DNA of 64,000 nucleotides from contig SVER01000007.1 in assembly GCA_015057315.1 (NCBI GenBank), forward strand, positions 47,896-111,895, read 5' to 3'. Positions 45,767 to 54,999 of the stretch are shown here, one piece after another; position 1 is the stretch's first letter; every line of letters starts with the position of its first letter. The position numbers and the translations under genes are program-made. The notes beneath the pieces were generated by a model. The model searched no databases. It saw only the letters and a program-made list of their open reading frames with translations, and was not told the origin of the DNA. The stretch is from Pseudobutyrivibrio ruminis. Lineage in GTDB: Bacteria > Bacillota > Clostridia > Lachnospirales > Lachnospiraceae.

Positions 45767-46396
45767 ATGGATTTTAACAGCGAACTTTATTTTATTACGG
45801 ACAGTACACCTTATGAGCAGGCAGAATTTTTATTCCGTGTAGAAGAAGCGCTAAAGGGGGGCGCCACCCTAATGCAGCTTAGAGAGAAGAATAGAACTAC
45901 TAGGGAGTATATAGAGCTTGCTAAGGCTGTTCATGAAATCAGTAGGCGGTATAATGTGCCACTGATTATTGATGACAGGGTGGATGTTATGTTGGCATCG
46001 GATGCCGAGGGAGTACACTTGGGAGCTGAGGATATGGATCTTGCTACGGCAAGAAGAATCATTGGAAAGGATAAGATACTTGGAGCCACTGCAAAGACAG
46101 TGCCTGTGGCAAAGGCTGCTTATGAGGCTGGCGCCGATTATCTGGGGGTTGGAGCAATCTTTCCAACAACCACTAAGGTGAAGACGATTATCACATCAGT
46201 GGAAACATTGAATGATATCGTAAATACGGTACCAATTCCTGTGAATGCAATTGGTGGATTAAATCCTTCTAACATGGATGTGCTAAAGGGAGTAAATATA
46301 GCGGGTGTTTGTGCGGTCTCTGCCATCATGAAGGCTGATTCACCAAAGCTTGCTGCAGAAAATATGCTTAGGAAATTTAGGGAGATTAAAGGATGA
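45767..46396 (+). CDS. thiE: Thiamine-phosphate synthase
   Basis: A 209-aa TIM-barrel enzyme joining HMP-pyrophosphate with the thiazole carboxylate/phosphate to give thiamine phosphate. Motifs seen: LMQLREKNR (pyrophosphate site), LIIDDRVDVMLASDAEGVHLG, GATAKTVPVAKAAYEAGADYLGVG and VNAIGGLNPSN. ATG 45767 is chosen because TTTAGGAGG precedes it; the longer frame from 45545 starts inside the riboswitch terminator. It overlaps thiD by ATGA and leads the operon thiE-D-S-F-G-H-C under TPP control. Confidence 0.96.
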   Translation: MDFNSELYFITDSTPYEQAEFLFRVEEALKGGATLMQLREKNRTTREYIELAKAVHEISRRYNVPLIIDDRVDVMLASDAEGVHLGAEDMDLATARRIIGKDKILGATAKTVPVAKAAYEAGADYLGVGAIFPTTTKVKTIITSVETLNDIVNTVPIPVNAIGGLNPSNMDVLKGVNIAGVCAVSAIMKADSPKLAAENMLRKFREIKG

Positions 46397-47184
46397 ATGT
46401 GGTTTTAACAATAGCTGGTAGTGATAGCAGCGGCGGGGCAGGCATTCAGGCAGATTTAAAGACCATGACTTGCCTTGGGGTATATGGAATGTCTGCAATC
46501 ACTGCGCTGACAGCTCAAAATACAATGGGTGTAGATGATGTGGTAGAAACAAGCCTTAATATGCTGGAGGCTCAGATAGATTCCTGTCTTTCGGATATCA
46601 CAGCAGATGCAGTGAAAATCGGTATGCTTCCATCTGCAGAGCAGGTGCTTGTGGTGGCTAGAAAGCTAAGGGAGTACAAAATGAAAAATATTGTGGTTGA
46701 CCCTGTAATGGTTGCAACCAGCGGAAGTGCTCTAATGAAGGATGCTACAAAGGACATTATGGCAAAGTACCTGTTTCCGATTGCAACTGTGATTACTCCA
46801 AATATCCCTGAGGCTGAGGCTCTTTCAGGTATGCGAATCTGTAATAGGGATGATATGGAAAATGTGGGAATAGAAATAGGCACAAAATACGGATGTGCAG
46901 TTCTTGTAAAGGGTGGACATAGTATAGAGGATGCCAGTGATGTGCTGTTTGATAATGGAAACATTAAATGGTTCGAAGGTAAAAGAATTAATAATCCAAA
47001 CACCCACGGAACAGGCTGCACATTGTCAAGCGCCATTGCATCACATCTTGCCATGGGATATAACCTGAAGGATTCCATTGAAAGATCAAAGCGCTATTTG
47101 GAAAATGCAATCGCAGCAGATTTGGATTTGGGACATGGTCAGGGGCCGCTAAATCACATGGCCAGATTATGCAGCATAGTTTAG
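46393..47184 (+). CDS. thiD: Hydroxymethylpyrimidine (phosphate) kinase
   Basis: A 263-aa ribokinase-fold kinase that phosphorylates HMP and then HMP-phosphate. Seen: AGSDSSGGAGIQADLKTM at the N-terminus, DPVMVATSG, TPNIPEAEALSG and the anion-hole motif NTHGTGCTLSSAIA. Length is typical. Its ATG overlaps the thiE stop by four bases, so translation is coupled. It supplies the pyrimidine half made by ThiC. Confidence 0.96.
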   Translation: MNVVLTIAGSDSSGGAGIQADLKTMTCLGVYGMSAITALTAQNTMGVDDVVETSLNMLEAQIDSCLSDITADAVKIGMLPSAEQVLVVARKLREYKMKNIVVDPVMVATSGSALMKDATKDIMAKYLFPIATVITPNIPEAEALSGMRICNRDDMENVGIEIGTKYGCAVLVKGGHSIEDASDVLFDNGNIKWFEGKRINNPNTHGTGCTLSSAIASHLAMGYNLKDSIERSKRYLENAIAADLDLGHGQGPLNHMARLCSIV

Positions 47185-47230
47185 GCTTCGATTTTCATCA
47201 GGGAATCAAGAAGTCATAGTAGAAAGGAGA

Positions 47231-47431
47231 ATGACGTTGGTATATATAAATGGATGTGAGCAGGCTGCAAATGGCAAAACCGTAGTGGATATCATAAATG
47301 AAATGAACATAGACATAAGAACAATTGCAGTGGAGCTAAATGAAGAAATAGTTTCAAAGGCTGATTATGACAGTACCACTCTTAAAGATGGGGATGTGCT
47401 AGAGGTAGTTAGCTTTGTTGGAGGAGGCTGA
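47231..47431 (+). CDS. thiS: Sulfur carrier protein ThiS
   Basis: A 66-aa beta-grasp carrier that ends in VGGG, so the essential C-terminal Gly-Gly is present; a thiocarboxylate formed there donates sulfur for the thiazole ring. ATG 47231 sits only one base after AAGGAG (47224-47229). The in-frame TTG at 47237 has better spacing and gives a more typical ThiS start (VYINGCEQ), so the true start may be 47237. It is followed after one base by thiF. Confidence 0.93.
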   Translation: MTLVYINGCEQAANGKTVVDIINEMNIDIRTIAVELNEEIVSKADYDSTTLKDGDVLEVVSFVGGG

Positions 47432-47432
47432 T

Positions 47433-48068
47433 ATGGTGCCTACAAAGGAGGAGTTCTTTAGTGCCTTAGAGTTTCGCCATGGTAGGGAAAATCAGCGCAA
47501 GTTTGCTGAGGCTACTGTAGCTATTTGTGGCCTGGGAGGACTTGGTTCTAACATTGCCATCTGCCTTGCAAGGGCTGGAATTGGTAAGCTGATATTGATT
47601 GATTTTGATGTGGTGGATGTAAGCAATCTGCATCGGCAACAGTACAAGGCAAACCAGGTGGGCATGTATAAAACTGAGGCACTGAAGGAAAATCTCTTGG
47701 AGATTAATCCATATATAACAATAGAAAGCCGCACTGTTAGGATGACTGAAGATAATACTGTAAAGCTTGTAAGTGAAGCAGACATAGTCTGCGAAGCCTT
47801 TGATAAGGCAGAGTGCAAGGCTATGGTTGTAAATGGGGTGCTAACCCACTTCAAGGATAAAATCATTGTGTCGGGCTCTGGCATGGCAGGCTTTTCTAGT
47901 GCCAATGACATTAACACTAAAAAGTTATCAAAAAGATTTTACCTGTGTGGCGATGGGGTGAGTGATGTGAATGATGGAATTGGCCTGATAGCAAGTAGAG
48001 TAATGGTGTGCGCAGCCCATGAGGCCCATATGGTACTCAGGCTTCTTATGGGTGAGCAGACACCTTAA
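47433..48068 (+). CDS. thiF: ThiF-family adenylyltransferase
   Basis: A 211-aa E1-like enzyme that adenylates the ThiS C-terminus. It shows the nucleotide motif [36 protein letters not shown] and the segment [14 protein letters not shown]. This is the short clostridial form of about 210 residues; the CxxC zinc pairs of E. coli ThiF are not visible. ATG 47433 has GGAGGAGG at 47419-47427, better than the in-frame ATG 47415, which overlaps thiS. Confidence 0.93.
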   Translation: MVPTKEEFFSALEFRHGRENQRKFAEATVAICGLGGLGSNIAICLARAGIGKLILIDFDVVDVSNLHRQQYKANQVGMYKTEALKENLLEINPYITIESRTVRMTEDNTVKLVSEADIVCEAFDKAECKAMVVNGVLTHFKDKIIVSGSGMAGFSSANDINTKKLSKRFYLCGDGVSDVNDGIGLIASRVMVCAAHEAHMVLRLLMGEQTP

Positions 48069-48088
48069 AATGTGAAAGGAATAATGCT

Positions 48089-48856
48089 ATGGAAAATGAC
48101 AAACTGGTAATCGGTGGGAAAGAATTTGATTCAAGATTTATATTAGGTTCAGGAAAATATTCTATGAAGCTGATAGATGCGGCTGTAAAGGATGCAGGGG
48201 CAGAGATTATTACACTTGCTGTACGCCGTACCAACACTAAGGATGAGGAAAACATACTGGATTACATCCCAAAAAATGTAACACTTCTTCCTAACACAAG
48301 TGGTGCAAGGGATGCAAAGGAAGCCGTTAGAATTGCAAGACTTGCTAGAGAGCTTGGCTGTGGCGATTTTGTAAAAATCGAAATTATGCGTGATAGCAAA
48401 TATCTGCTTCCAGATAACTATGAAACTATCAAGGCTACAGAGATTCTTGCCAAGGAAGGCTTTGTGGTTTTGCCATACATGTACCCGGATTTAAATGTGG
48501 CAAGAGAGCTTGTCAATGTAGGTGCAGCAGCTGTAATGCCACTTGCATCACCAATCGGCTCTAACAAGGGACTTGCAACTAAGGAATTTATCCAGATTCT
48601 TATAGATGAAATCGACCTTCCAATAATCGTAGATGCAGGCATAGGCGCCCCATCTCAGGCTTGTGAGGCTATGGAAATGGGAGCAGCTGCAATCATGGCA
48701 AACACAGCACTTGCAACAGCTGGGGATTTAACACTGATGGCATCAGCATTTAAGGATGCAATAAATGCTGGTAGAAAGGCTTATCTGGCAGGCCTTGGAA
48801 GAGTGTTAACCCGTGGGGCATCGGCATCTGATCCACTTACAGGATTCTTACATTAG
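48089..48856 (+). CDS. thiG: Thiazole synthase
   Basis: A 255-aa TIM-barrel enzyme that builds the thiazole phosphate from deoxyxylulose phosphate, ThiS thiocarboxylate and dehydroglycine. The Schiff-base Lys96 is in DFVKIEIM; the phosphate site [20 protein letters not shown] (seen as [14 protein letters not shown]) and NTALATAGD are present. Length is typical. The ribosome site is AAAGGAA. It lies 20 bp after thiF and 9 bp before thiH. Confidence 0.96.
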   Translation: MENDKLVIGGKEFDSRFILGSGKYSMKLIDAAVKDAGAEIITLAVRRTNTKDEENILDYIPKNVTLLPNTSGARDAKEAVRIARLARELGCGDFVKIEIMRDSKYLLPDNYETIKATEILAKEGFVVLPYMYPDLNVARELVNVGAAAVMPLASPIGSNKGLATKEFIQILIDEIDLPIIVDAGIGAPSQACEAMEMGAAAIMANTALATAGDLTLMASAFKDAINAGRKAYLAGLGRVLTRGASASDPLTGFLH

Positions 48857-48865
48857 GAGGCTGTC

Positions 48866-50122
48866 ATGGAAAATAATTTTTTAATCGATTCAGAGGAATT
48901 GCCAGAATCAGCACTTGCTAAAAAGCATAGATTGGAGACTGACCCCAGCTCAAGGACAGACCACATGAAATATCTTCCAGGAATGGATGTGATAGAGTCG
49001 GATGTGTGCCAAAAGGTCATGTCAGAAATGAAATCCTACGACTACACTAAATACACAGCGGCAGATGTAAGACGTGCCCTTGCCAAGGACAAATGTGATA
49101 TCGAGGATTTTAAAGCATTGCTATCGCCTGCAGCAGAGCCATATCTGGAACAAATGGCAGCCAAGGCCAAGCTTGAAACCAGCAGGCACTTCGGAAATAC
49201 GGTATATCTTTTCACACCACTTTATATAGCAAATTACTGTGAGAATTATTGCGTGTACTGCGGCTTCAACTGCTATAACAAGATAAAACGTCTTAAGCTT
49301 ACAATGGAGCAGATTGAGCATGAAATGAAGGTTATTGCAGACAGCGGCATGGAGGAAATTCTTATCCTTACAGGAGAAAGTCCTACTAAGTCAGATGTAA
49401 AATACATCGGTGAAGCCTGCAAGATTGCCCGTAAATATTTCAGAATGGTCGGAATAGAAATCTATCCTGTGAATGTTAAGGACTACAAATATCTGCATGA
49501 ATGTGGAGTGGATTATGTAACAGTATTTCAGGAGACCTACGACACTGACAAGTACGAAACACTTCATTTGATGGGTAACAAGAGAGTTTGGCCATACAGA
49601 TTTGATGCTCAGGAGCGTGCCTTGATGGGTGGCATGAGAGGTGTAGCATTCTCAGCACTTCTTGGACTATCTGATTTTAGAAAGGACGCCCTTGCATCGG
49701 CACTTCATGTGTACTATCTACAAAGGAAATATCCTTATGCAGAGATGTCACTTTCCTGTCCAAGGCTAAGACCAATCATCAACAACGATACCATTAATCC
49801 ACTGGATGTAGGAGAAAAACAGCTTTGCCAAATCCTATGTGCATACAGAATTTTCCTGCCATTTGTAGGAATAACAGTGTCATCCAGGGAGACAGCAGAA
49901 TTTAGAAATGGCATAGTAAAAATCGCTGCAACAAAGGTTTCAGCAGGAGTTTCCACAGGAATCGGAGACCATGAGGAAAAATATACAGGCATTGAGTCAG
50001 AGGATGATTGTGGTGATGAGCAGTTTGAAATATCAGATGGCAGAAGCCTGAAAAAAATGTACAGCGACATATCTGAGGAGGGCTTACAGCCAGTATTTAA
50101 CGATTATATTTTTGTGTCATAG
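48866..50122 (+). CDS. thiH: 2-iminoacetate synthase (radical SAM)
   Basis: A 418-aa radical SAM enzyme that splits tyrosine to dehydroglycine and p-cresol. The cluster motif CX3CX2C is at Cys125, Cys129 and Cys132 (CENYCVYC). The use of ThiH rather than the oxygen-using ThiO fits an anaerobe. The C-terminal part carries the family's GIGDHEE and [10 protein letters not shown] segments. It starts 9 bp after thiG with an AGGAGG site. Confidence 0.96.
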   Translation: MENNFLIDSEELPESALAKKHRLETDPSSRTDHMKYLPGMDVIESDVCQKVMSEMKSYDYTKYTAADVRRALAKDKCDIEDFKALLSPAAEPYLEQMAAKAKLETSRHFGNTVYLFTPLYIANYCENYCVYCGFNCYNKIKRLKLTMEQIEHEMKVIADSGMEEILILTGESPTKSDVKYIGEACKIARKYFRMVGIEIYPVNVKDYKYLHECGVDYVTVFQETYDTDKYETLHLMGNKRVWPYRFDAQERALMGGMRGVAFSALLGLSDFRKDALASALHVYYLQRKYPYAEMSLSCPRLRPIINNDTINPLDVGEKQLCQILCAYRIFLPFVGITVSSRETAEFRNGIVKIAATKVSAGVSTGIGDHEEKYTGIESEDDCGDEQFEISDGRSLKKMYSDISEEGLQPVFNDYIFVS

Positions 50123-50151
50123 ATAATGTATTAGTAGAGGAGAATAATTTA

Positions 50152-51459
50152 ATGAGAGAATATACAACACAGATGGATGCTGCAAGAAAAGGCATAATTA
50201 CACCTGAGATGATGCAGGTTGCTCTTAAGGAGTATCGCACATCTGAGGAAATCAGAGAGCTTGTGGCAAAGGGACAGGTAGCAATTCCTGCAAATGTAAA
50301 TCACAAATGCATTAGCCCTGAGGGAGTTGGAAGCATGCTTCGCACCAAGATAAATGTAAATCTTGGTGTAAGCCGTGATTGCAAGGATTACAACATCGAA
50401 ATGGAAAAGGTTATGGCAGCTGTTGATATGGGTGCAGAGGCAATCATGGATTTATCAAGCCATGGCAACACTCAGCCTTTTAGACAAAAGCTTGTAGCAG
50501 AATGTCCTGCAATGCTTGGAACAGTGCCAATCTATGATAGCGTAATACATTACCAGAGGGATTTGGCTACACTTACAGCCAAAGATTTTATTGATGTAGT
50601 TCGCCTTCACGCTGAGGATGGTGTAGATTTTGTTACACTTCACTGTGGAATCACACGTAAGACAATTGACCAGATTAAAAAGCACAAAAGAAAGATGAAC
50701 ATCGTATCCCGCGGTGGTTCACTGGTGTTTGCCTGGATGTGCATGACAGGTGAGGAAAATCCTTTCTACGAATATTATGATGAGATTCTTGATATTTGCC
50801 GTGAGTATGATGTGACAATTTCTCTTGGTGATGCATGTCGCCCTGGCTGTCTTGCTGATGCATCTGACGTATGTCAGATAGAGGAATTGGTTCGTTTGGG
50901 TGAGCTTACAAAGCGTGCCTGGGAGAAGGATGTACAGGTTATGGTTGAAGGCCCTGGTCACATGCCAATGGATGAAATCGCAGCCAACATGAAGATTCAG
51001 CAGAAGATTTGCATGGGTGCACCATTCTATGTACTTGGCCCAATCGTTACAGACATTGCACCTGGCTACGACCATATCACATCTGCAATCGGTGGTGCTA
51101 TTGCAGCTCAAAATGGTGCAGCTTTCCTTTGCTATGTAACACCAGCAGAGCACTTAGCCCTTCCTAATGTGGAGGATGTAAAGCAGGGAATCATTGCATC
51201 TAAAATTGCAGCCCATGCAGCAGATATTGCAAAGCATGTTCCACACGCAATGGATCAGGACAACGCCATGGCAGAAGCAAGACAGTGCTTCGACTGGGAT
51301 AAGCAGTGGGATTGTTCACTTGACCCTGAAACAGCCAAGGCTATTAGGGCTGACCGCTCCCCAGAATTTGATGACACCTGCTCTATGTGCGGCAAGTTCT
51401 GTGCTGTCCGCAGCATGAACAAGGCACTTGCTGGAGAATATATTGATATATTAGGATAA
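50152..51459 (+). CDS. thiC: Phosphomethylpyrimidine synthase
   Basis: A 435-aa radical SAM enzyme that rearranges aminoimidazole ribotide into HMP phosphate. Core motifs such as [25 protein letters not shown] and EGPGHMP are visible. The C-terminal cluster motif here is CX2CX3C (Cys410, Cys413, Cys417 in CSMCGKFC), one residue shorter than the CX2CX4C of E. coli; the short form is what I recall from clostridial ThiC. It is the last gene of the operon and is followed by a strong terminator. Confidence 0.95.
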   Translation: MREYTTQMDAARKGIITPEMMQVALKEYRTSEEIRELVAKGQVAIPANVNHKCISPEGVGSMLRTKINVNLGVSRDCKDYNIEMEKVMAAVDMGAEAIMDLSSHGNTQPFRQKLVAECPAMLGTVPIYDSVIHYQRDLATLTAKDFIDVVRLHAEDGVDFVTLHCGITRKTIDQIKKHKRKMNIVSRGGSLVFAWMCMTGEENPFYEYYDEILDICREYDVTISLGDACRPGCLADASDVCQIEELVRLGELTKRAWEKDVQVMVEGPGHMPMDEIAANMKIQQKICMGAPFYVLGPIVTDIAPGYDHITSAIGGAIAAQNGAAFLCYVTPAEHLALPNVEDVKQGIIASKIAAHAADIAKHVPHAMDQDNAMAEARQCFDWDKQWDCSLDPETAKAIRADRSPEFDDTCSMCGKFCAVRSMNKALAGEYIDILG

Positions 51460-51462
51460 AAA

Positions 51463-51510
51463 AATCCCTGTAGTTAACAAACGATATTGCTTGTTTACTA
51501 CAGGGATTAA
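51463..51510. terminator. Bidirectional terminator between thiC and the cytidylate-kinase-like gene
   Basis: Arms 51463-51480 and 51491-51508 pair with a single mismatch (core AATCCCTGTAGT with ACTACAGGGATT), preceded by an A-run and followed by TTAATT. Confidence 0.9.
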
Positions 51511-51517
51511 TTGATTG

Positions 51518-52090
51518 TTATTGTTTTGCTAAGGCCTCAAGGAGTGCTACGCAAGCATCCTCTCCCAGGTGCCCCGAATTAATTATCAAGTCAAAGTATT
51601 CAGGAGAACCCCACTTTTCATTAGAATGGGTGGTGAAGAATTTCTCACGTTTCTTGTCGAATTTCTTCATTACATCTTCAGCCTTGTCTTTATCATTTTT
51701 CTCTACGTTAATAGAGCGGTTTAGACGGAAATCATCATCTGCTGTGATGAATACCTTTAGGCATTTCTTGTCCTTTAGGATTTCGCTGGCGCAGCGGCCT
51801 ACGAAAATACAGCCAGGGGTTTCGGCAGCTTCCCGGATAATTTCTACCTCTGTATTGTAGATTTGCTCTTCCATAGAAAGATGGTCACTACCAGGAGCCT
51901 TGAATATCGGCTTGATAGGAGTCTGCTCGTCCATGCCCGATACCTGGTCGTAAGACAATCCCATGCGCTTGCAGGTTTCAACCACAACACCACGGTCGTA
52001 CAGGCGATAGCCTAATTTCTTTGCCAGCGCTTCAGCGATATTGTGACCACCACTACCGTATTTACGTTCAATAGTAATATATTCGTACAT
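51518..52090 (-). CDS. Cytidylate kinase-like family protein
   Basis: A 190-aa P-loop-like protein of the cytidylate-kinase-like family. The N-terminal YITIERKYGSGGHNIAEALAKKLG carries a degenerate P-loop (GSGGH in place of GxxGxGK), which is usual in this family. Further segments are YDRGVVVE and CIFVGRCASEIL. Its substrate is unproven; relatives are common in Clostridia as stand-alone genes. The start is the ATG at 52088-52090, with GAGGAGG eight bases upstream; the longer frame to 52108 lacks a site. It faces thiC across a shared terminator. Confidence 0.88.
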   Translation of the reverse strand: MYEYITIERKYGSGGHNIAEALAKKLGYRLYDRGVVVETCKRMGLSYDQVSGMDEQTPIKPIFKAPGSDHLSMEEQIYNTEVEIIREAAETPGCIFVGRCASEILKDKKCLKVFITADDDFRLNRSINVEKNDKDKAEDVMKKFDKKREKFFTTHSNEKWGSPEYFDLIINSGHLGEDACVALLEALAKQ

Positions 52091-52280
52091 AAAAGAGCCT
52101 CCTCTCAATATGGTTTCATTATAAAAATTATATTACACCACAATATAAGAATATTATAGTAGATTTCAGAATATTCATGCAGTAATTCACTGTTTTTTCA
52201 TTTTTTGTTCATAAGTGCAGATGTAGTAATAACGGATGCTATAATAATTTGCAGCAAAATCTCGTAAGTGGTTTACCTAG

Positions 52281-52575
52281 TGTGAAGATGATTAAAAATA
52301 TACCCAGTTTAATCCGCAGATGAGCCTTTTCAGAAAAAATAGTATATGTAATGTGAAGATTGGCAAATATATACTAATAATCCTTAAGATAGGTAATTGA
52401 AAGCTGAAAATAAGTATATAAGTGAAGAACTTCACACAGTATATACTAATTTATGAGTTCGACATCAATTTCAGATATTATTTAGTATAAAAATCCATAA
52501 ATTCACACATGATATACTAAATAGAAGATGTCTTAATTAGCGAGTTGAAAGATAGAAGATTAGTAATGTTATATT
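52281..52575 (+). repeat. Degenerate 71-72 bp tandem repeat, about four units
   Basis: TATAC-centred words recur with the C at 52303, 52374, 52446 and 52517, that is, every 71-72 bp. Units 1 and 2 share TGTGAAGAT (52281, 52352) and a late AGTATAT; units 3 and 4 share TTCACACA followed by ATATACTAA. GTGAAG-AA-CTTCAC at 52422-52435 is a perfect palindrome. The 583-bp gap between the divergent genes contains no other recognisable gene. Confidence 0.65.
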
Positions 52576-52672
52576 GCTGAGAAATATTGAGTAAATGCCG
52601 GCTATGGGTTTGACAAATCGAACTAAAGCCATTATCATGACAGGGTATTAAAGATTCATATAAGGAGAGAGT

Positions 52673-52981
52673 ATGTCAAAGATCAGGAATTACAATAGAA
52701 TCCTTGCAATGGTAGCATTAGTTGCTACTGTTTTTGTTATGCTTTTTTCTACAATCTTTATTGCAGAGCATGTGTCGCACCATTGTGATGATGAGGCACA
52801 CTGTCCAATATGTCTTGTATTGGAGCAGTGCCAAAGCAATATCAAAAGTATAGGCGCAGGTCTTGTTGTTGCAGCCACTGTTTATATGGTTGCTTTTGCA
52901 ATGAAAGAAACTAGCTCCTATGTGTCAGGCCAGTCTATTCAGACTAGCTTAGTTTCCCAGAAGGTAAGAATTGATTCTTGA
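52673..52981 (+). CDS. Small membrane protein with His/Cys motif, zinc-operon associated
   Basis: A 102-aa protein with two membrane helices (about 11-31 and 60-79). Between them is a His/Cys-rich loop, EHVSHHCDDEAHCPICLVLEQC, quoted here as HHCD and HCPICL with a later QC; this could bind zinc. Small proteins of this type occur at the head of zinc ABC operons in Clostridia and are of unknown function, perhaps metal sensing or delivery. The ribosome site is AAGGAGAG. The metal-binding protein gene starts 68 bp downstream. Confidence 0.85.
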   Translation: MSKIRNYNRILAMVALVATVFVMLFSTIFIAEHVSHHCDDEAHCPICLVLEQCQSNIKSIGAGLVVAATVYMVAFAMKETSSYVSGQSIQTSLVSQKVRIDS

Positions 52982-53049
52982 TTAACGTCCCTATTAGATA
53001 TGGCTTTATTTTGATAAAATTTTTTAGGACGCGAAAGGATTAATGAGAC

Positions 53050-54066
53050 ATGAAAATTAAAAACTTAATAGGATTAATGGCTGCTACTGTAATTACTATG
53101 GGAGCAATTGTTGGATGTGGTACTAAAGAAGATAGCACTGTAAGTGGTGTTGTAGATGCTACAGAATCTACACGGGCAGCTGCAGATAGCATTTCTGTTG
53201 TTACCACAATTTTCCCTGAGTATGACTGGGTAAAGCAGATAGTAGGAGACAATTCTAATGTAGAACTTACATTGCTTCTTGATAATGGAGTAGACCTTCA
53301 TAATTATCAGCCTACAGCTGAGGATATTAAAAAGATTGCTACCTGTGATTTGTTTATTTATGTAGGTGGAGAATCTGATGAGTGGGCAGAAGATGCAATA
53401 AAGACAGCTGTGAACCCAAATCAGCAGGTTATCAATCTGATGGATGTGTTGAAGGACAACATTAAGGAAGAGGAAGTTGTTGAGGGCATGGAGGCCGAGG
53501 AAGAGGAAGAAACAGGCGAAGAAGAGGTAGAGTATGATGAGCATGTATGGTTATCTCTAAAGAATGCCGCTACCTGCGTAAAGGCAATCGCTGATTCCCT
53601 TGAGACAATAGATGGCACTAACGCTGATATGTATAAAGCTAATGCTGATTCTTATATAAATGACATAAACGCTTTAGATGCAAAATACTTAGATGCTGTA
53701 AATGCTGCAACAGGAAAGACTCTTCTCTTTGGAGACCGCTTCCCATTTAGATACATGGTAGATGATTACGGACTTGATTATTATGCTGCTTTTGTAGGCT
53801 GCTCCGCAGAAACCGAAGCCAGCTTCGAAACAATCAAATTCCTATCTGAAAAGGTAGATGAGCTTGGTCTTAAGACAGTACTTACCATCGAAAACTCAGA
53901 TAACAAGATTGCAGAAACCATTATCGCAAATACGAATTCCAAGGATGCTAACATCCTTGCCATGGATTCCCTGCAGTCTACCACTTCATCCGACGCCGCT
54001 TCCGGCACCACTTATCTAGGCGTCATGGAGCAGAACTTATCCGTGCTCACAGAAGCACTAAACTAG
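53050..54066 (+). CDS. ZnuA/TroA-type metal-binding lipoprotein
   Basis: A 338-aa substrate-binding lipoprotein of a metal ABC importer. The signal peptide ends in a lipobox (AIVGC, Cys near residue 18-24). Likely zinc ligands are the His in GVDLHNYQPT and the His in YDEHVWLSL. Between them is a very acidic loop of about 30 residues (EEEE and EEEV clusters). The third site, normally His, reads FGDRFPFRYM, a subgroup feature. The later TIENSDNKIAETI supplies an acidic ligand region. It lies before the ATPase and permease genes but is separated from them by a 292-bp structured gap. Manganese rather than zinc is possible but less likely. Confidence 0.9.
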   Translation: MKIKNLIGLMAATVITMGAIVGCGTKEDSTVSGVVDATESTRAAADSISVVTTIFPEYDWVKQIVGDNSNVELTLLLDNGVDLHNYQPTAEDIKKIATCDLFIYVGGESDEWAEDAIKTAVNPNQQVINLMDVLKDNIKEEEVVEGMEAEEEEETGEEEVEYDEHVWLSLKNAATCVKAIADSLETIDGTNADMYKANADSYINDINALDAKYLDAVNAATGKTLLFGDRFPFRYMVDDYGLDYYAAFVGCSAETEASFETIKFLSEKVDELGLKTVLTIENSDNKIAETIIANTNSKDANILAMDSLQSTTSSDAASGTTYLGVMEQNLSVLTEALN

Positions 54067-54111
54067 TAATAATAGATTATTTACAAATCTAACAAATTTA
54101 TATGAGCCTGA

Positions 54112-54326
54112 TACTGAGACTATACATAGTCTTGGCAAGCGCGAGCAGGGGGGCGCCATGCCTGACCATGGGTGGGGGCCCACGCCGGCGGGATATGGCG
54201 TGCATTTTCCGAGTGAAGCGAAGGAAAATGTATGCCTAGTAAGCGAAGCTTACATTTTCGAGTTTCTGTTGCAAGACAATGGGAGGTGGCCTCCGGGAGC
54301 ATGAAAACCTTGGAGCAGTCTCAGTA
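54112..54326 (+). ncRNA. GC-rich structured insert inside the zinc operon
   Basis: TACTGAGACT (54112-54121) pairs with AGTCTCAGTA (54317-54326), and GTCTTG (54129-54134) with CAAGAC (54272-54277), closing a domain of about 215 nt. Inside are GTGGG/CCCAC, GCGCCAT/ATGGCGT, CATTTTCC/GGAAAATG, GTAAGC-GAA-GCTTAC and GGAGG-TGG-CCTCC hairpins. It is much more GC-rich than its surroundings. No coding frame is convincing and I know of no matching RNA class. Confidence 0.65.
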
Positions 54327-54357
54327 ATCTGGCGGACTAAAGTATTTAGGAGATATT

Positions 54358-54999
54358 ATGGCAGTTTTATCAGCAAAGGAGCTTGCTGTGGGTTATGAAA
54401 ACCAGGCAGTTCTTGAAAACATCAATTTTGAGATTAACGCAGGAGACTATTTCTGCATCGTCGGGGAGAATGGTTCAGGAAAGACCACACTTATGAAGAC
54501 AATTTTAGGATTGCAGCAGGCAGTGTCAGGTAGCATCGAATTTGGTGATGGTCTTATGAAAAATGAGATAGGTTACTTGCCTCAGCAGTCAGTGGCCCAG
54601 AAGGACTTCCCAGCATCAGTGTTTGAGATTGTCTTGTCTGGATGTCAGAATAGCTTGGGCAAAAAGTTTTTCTATTCAAAGGAGCAGAAAAAGCTGGCTC
54701 TTTCAAACATTAAAAAGATGGGAATAGAAAAGCTTAAGAATAGATGTTATAGAGAGCTTTCCGGTGGTCAGCAGCAGCGTGTGCTGCTAGCCAGGGCGTT
54801 GTGTGCCACCAAAAAGGCAATCCTTTTGGATGAGCCTGTGGCAGGCCTTGACCCAACAGTAACTGAGGAGATGTATGAGCTTATTAAGCAGTTAAATGAT
54901 GATGGCATGACAATCATTATGATTAGTCATGATATTGCTAACGTAAGTAAATACGCTACTAAAATTTATGATGTAAATGAAGGGAGAGTAACATGCTAG
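54358..54999 (+). CDS. znuC: Zinc-type ABC transporter ATP-binding protein
   Basis: A 213-aa ATPase that powers metal import. Walker A GENGSGKTT, signature LSGGQQQRV, Walker B AILLDEPVAGLD and the switch His in ISHDIA are all present, and the order ATPase-permease matches ZnuCB/AdcCB. Translation starts after TTAGGAG. It overlaps the permease gene by seven bases. Expression may depend on readthrough of the structured insert upstream or on a promoter within it. Confidence 0.92.
   Translation: MAVLSAKELAVGYENQAVLENINFEINAGDYFCIVGENGSGKTTLMKTILGLQQAVSGSIEFGDGLMKNEIGYLPQQSVAQKDFPASVFEIVLSGCQNSLGKKFFYSKEQKKLALSNIKKMGIEKLKNRCYRELSGGQQQRVLLARALCATKKAILLDEPVAGLDPTVTEEMYELIKQLNDDGMTIIMISHDIANVSKYATKIYDVNEGRVTC

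Noticed and set aside
46572..47078. 168-aa open frame on the minus strand inside thiD
   Set aside because: Antisense shadow of thiD; its composition (Ser/Phe/Ile-rich) is typical of reverse-complement frames.
52281..52575. Possible CRISPR array in the 71-72 bp periodic repeat
   Set aside because: Units are degenerate along their whole length, there is no short identical repeat with unique spacers, and no cas gene is nearby.
54112..54326. Cobalamin, SAM or T-box riboswitch in the zinc operon gap
   Set aside because: None of the conserved core sequences of those classes is present.
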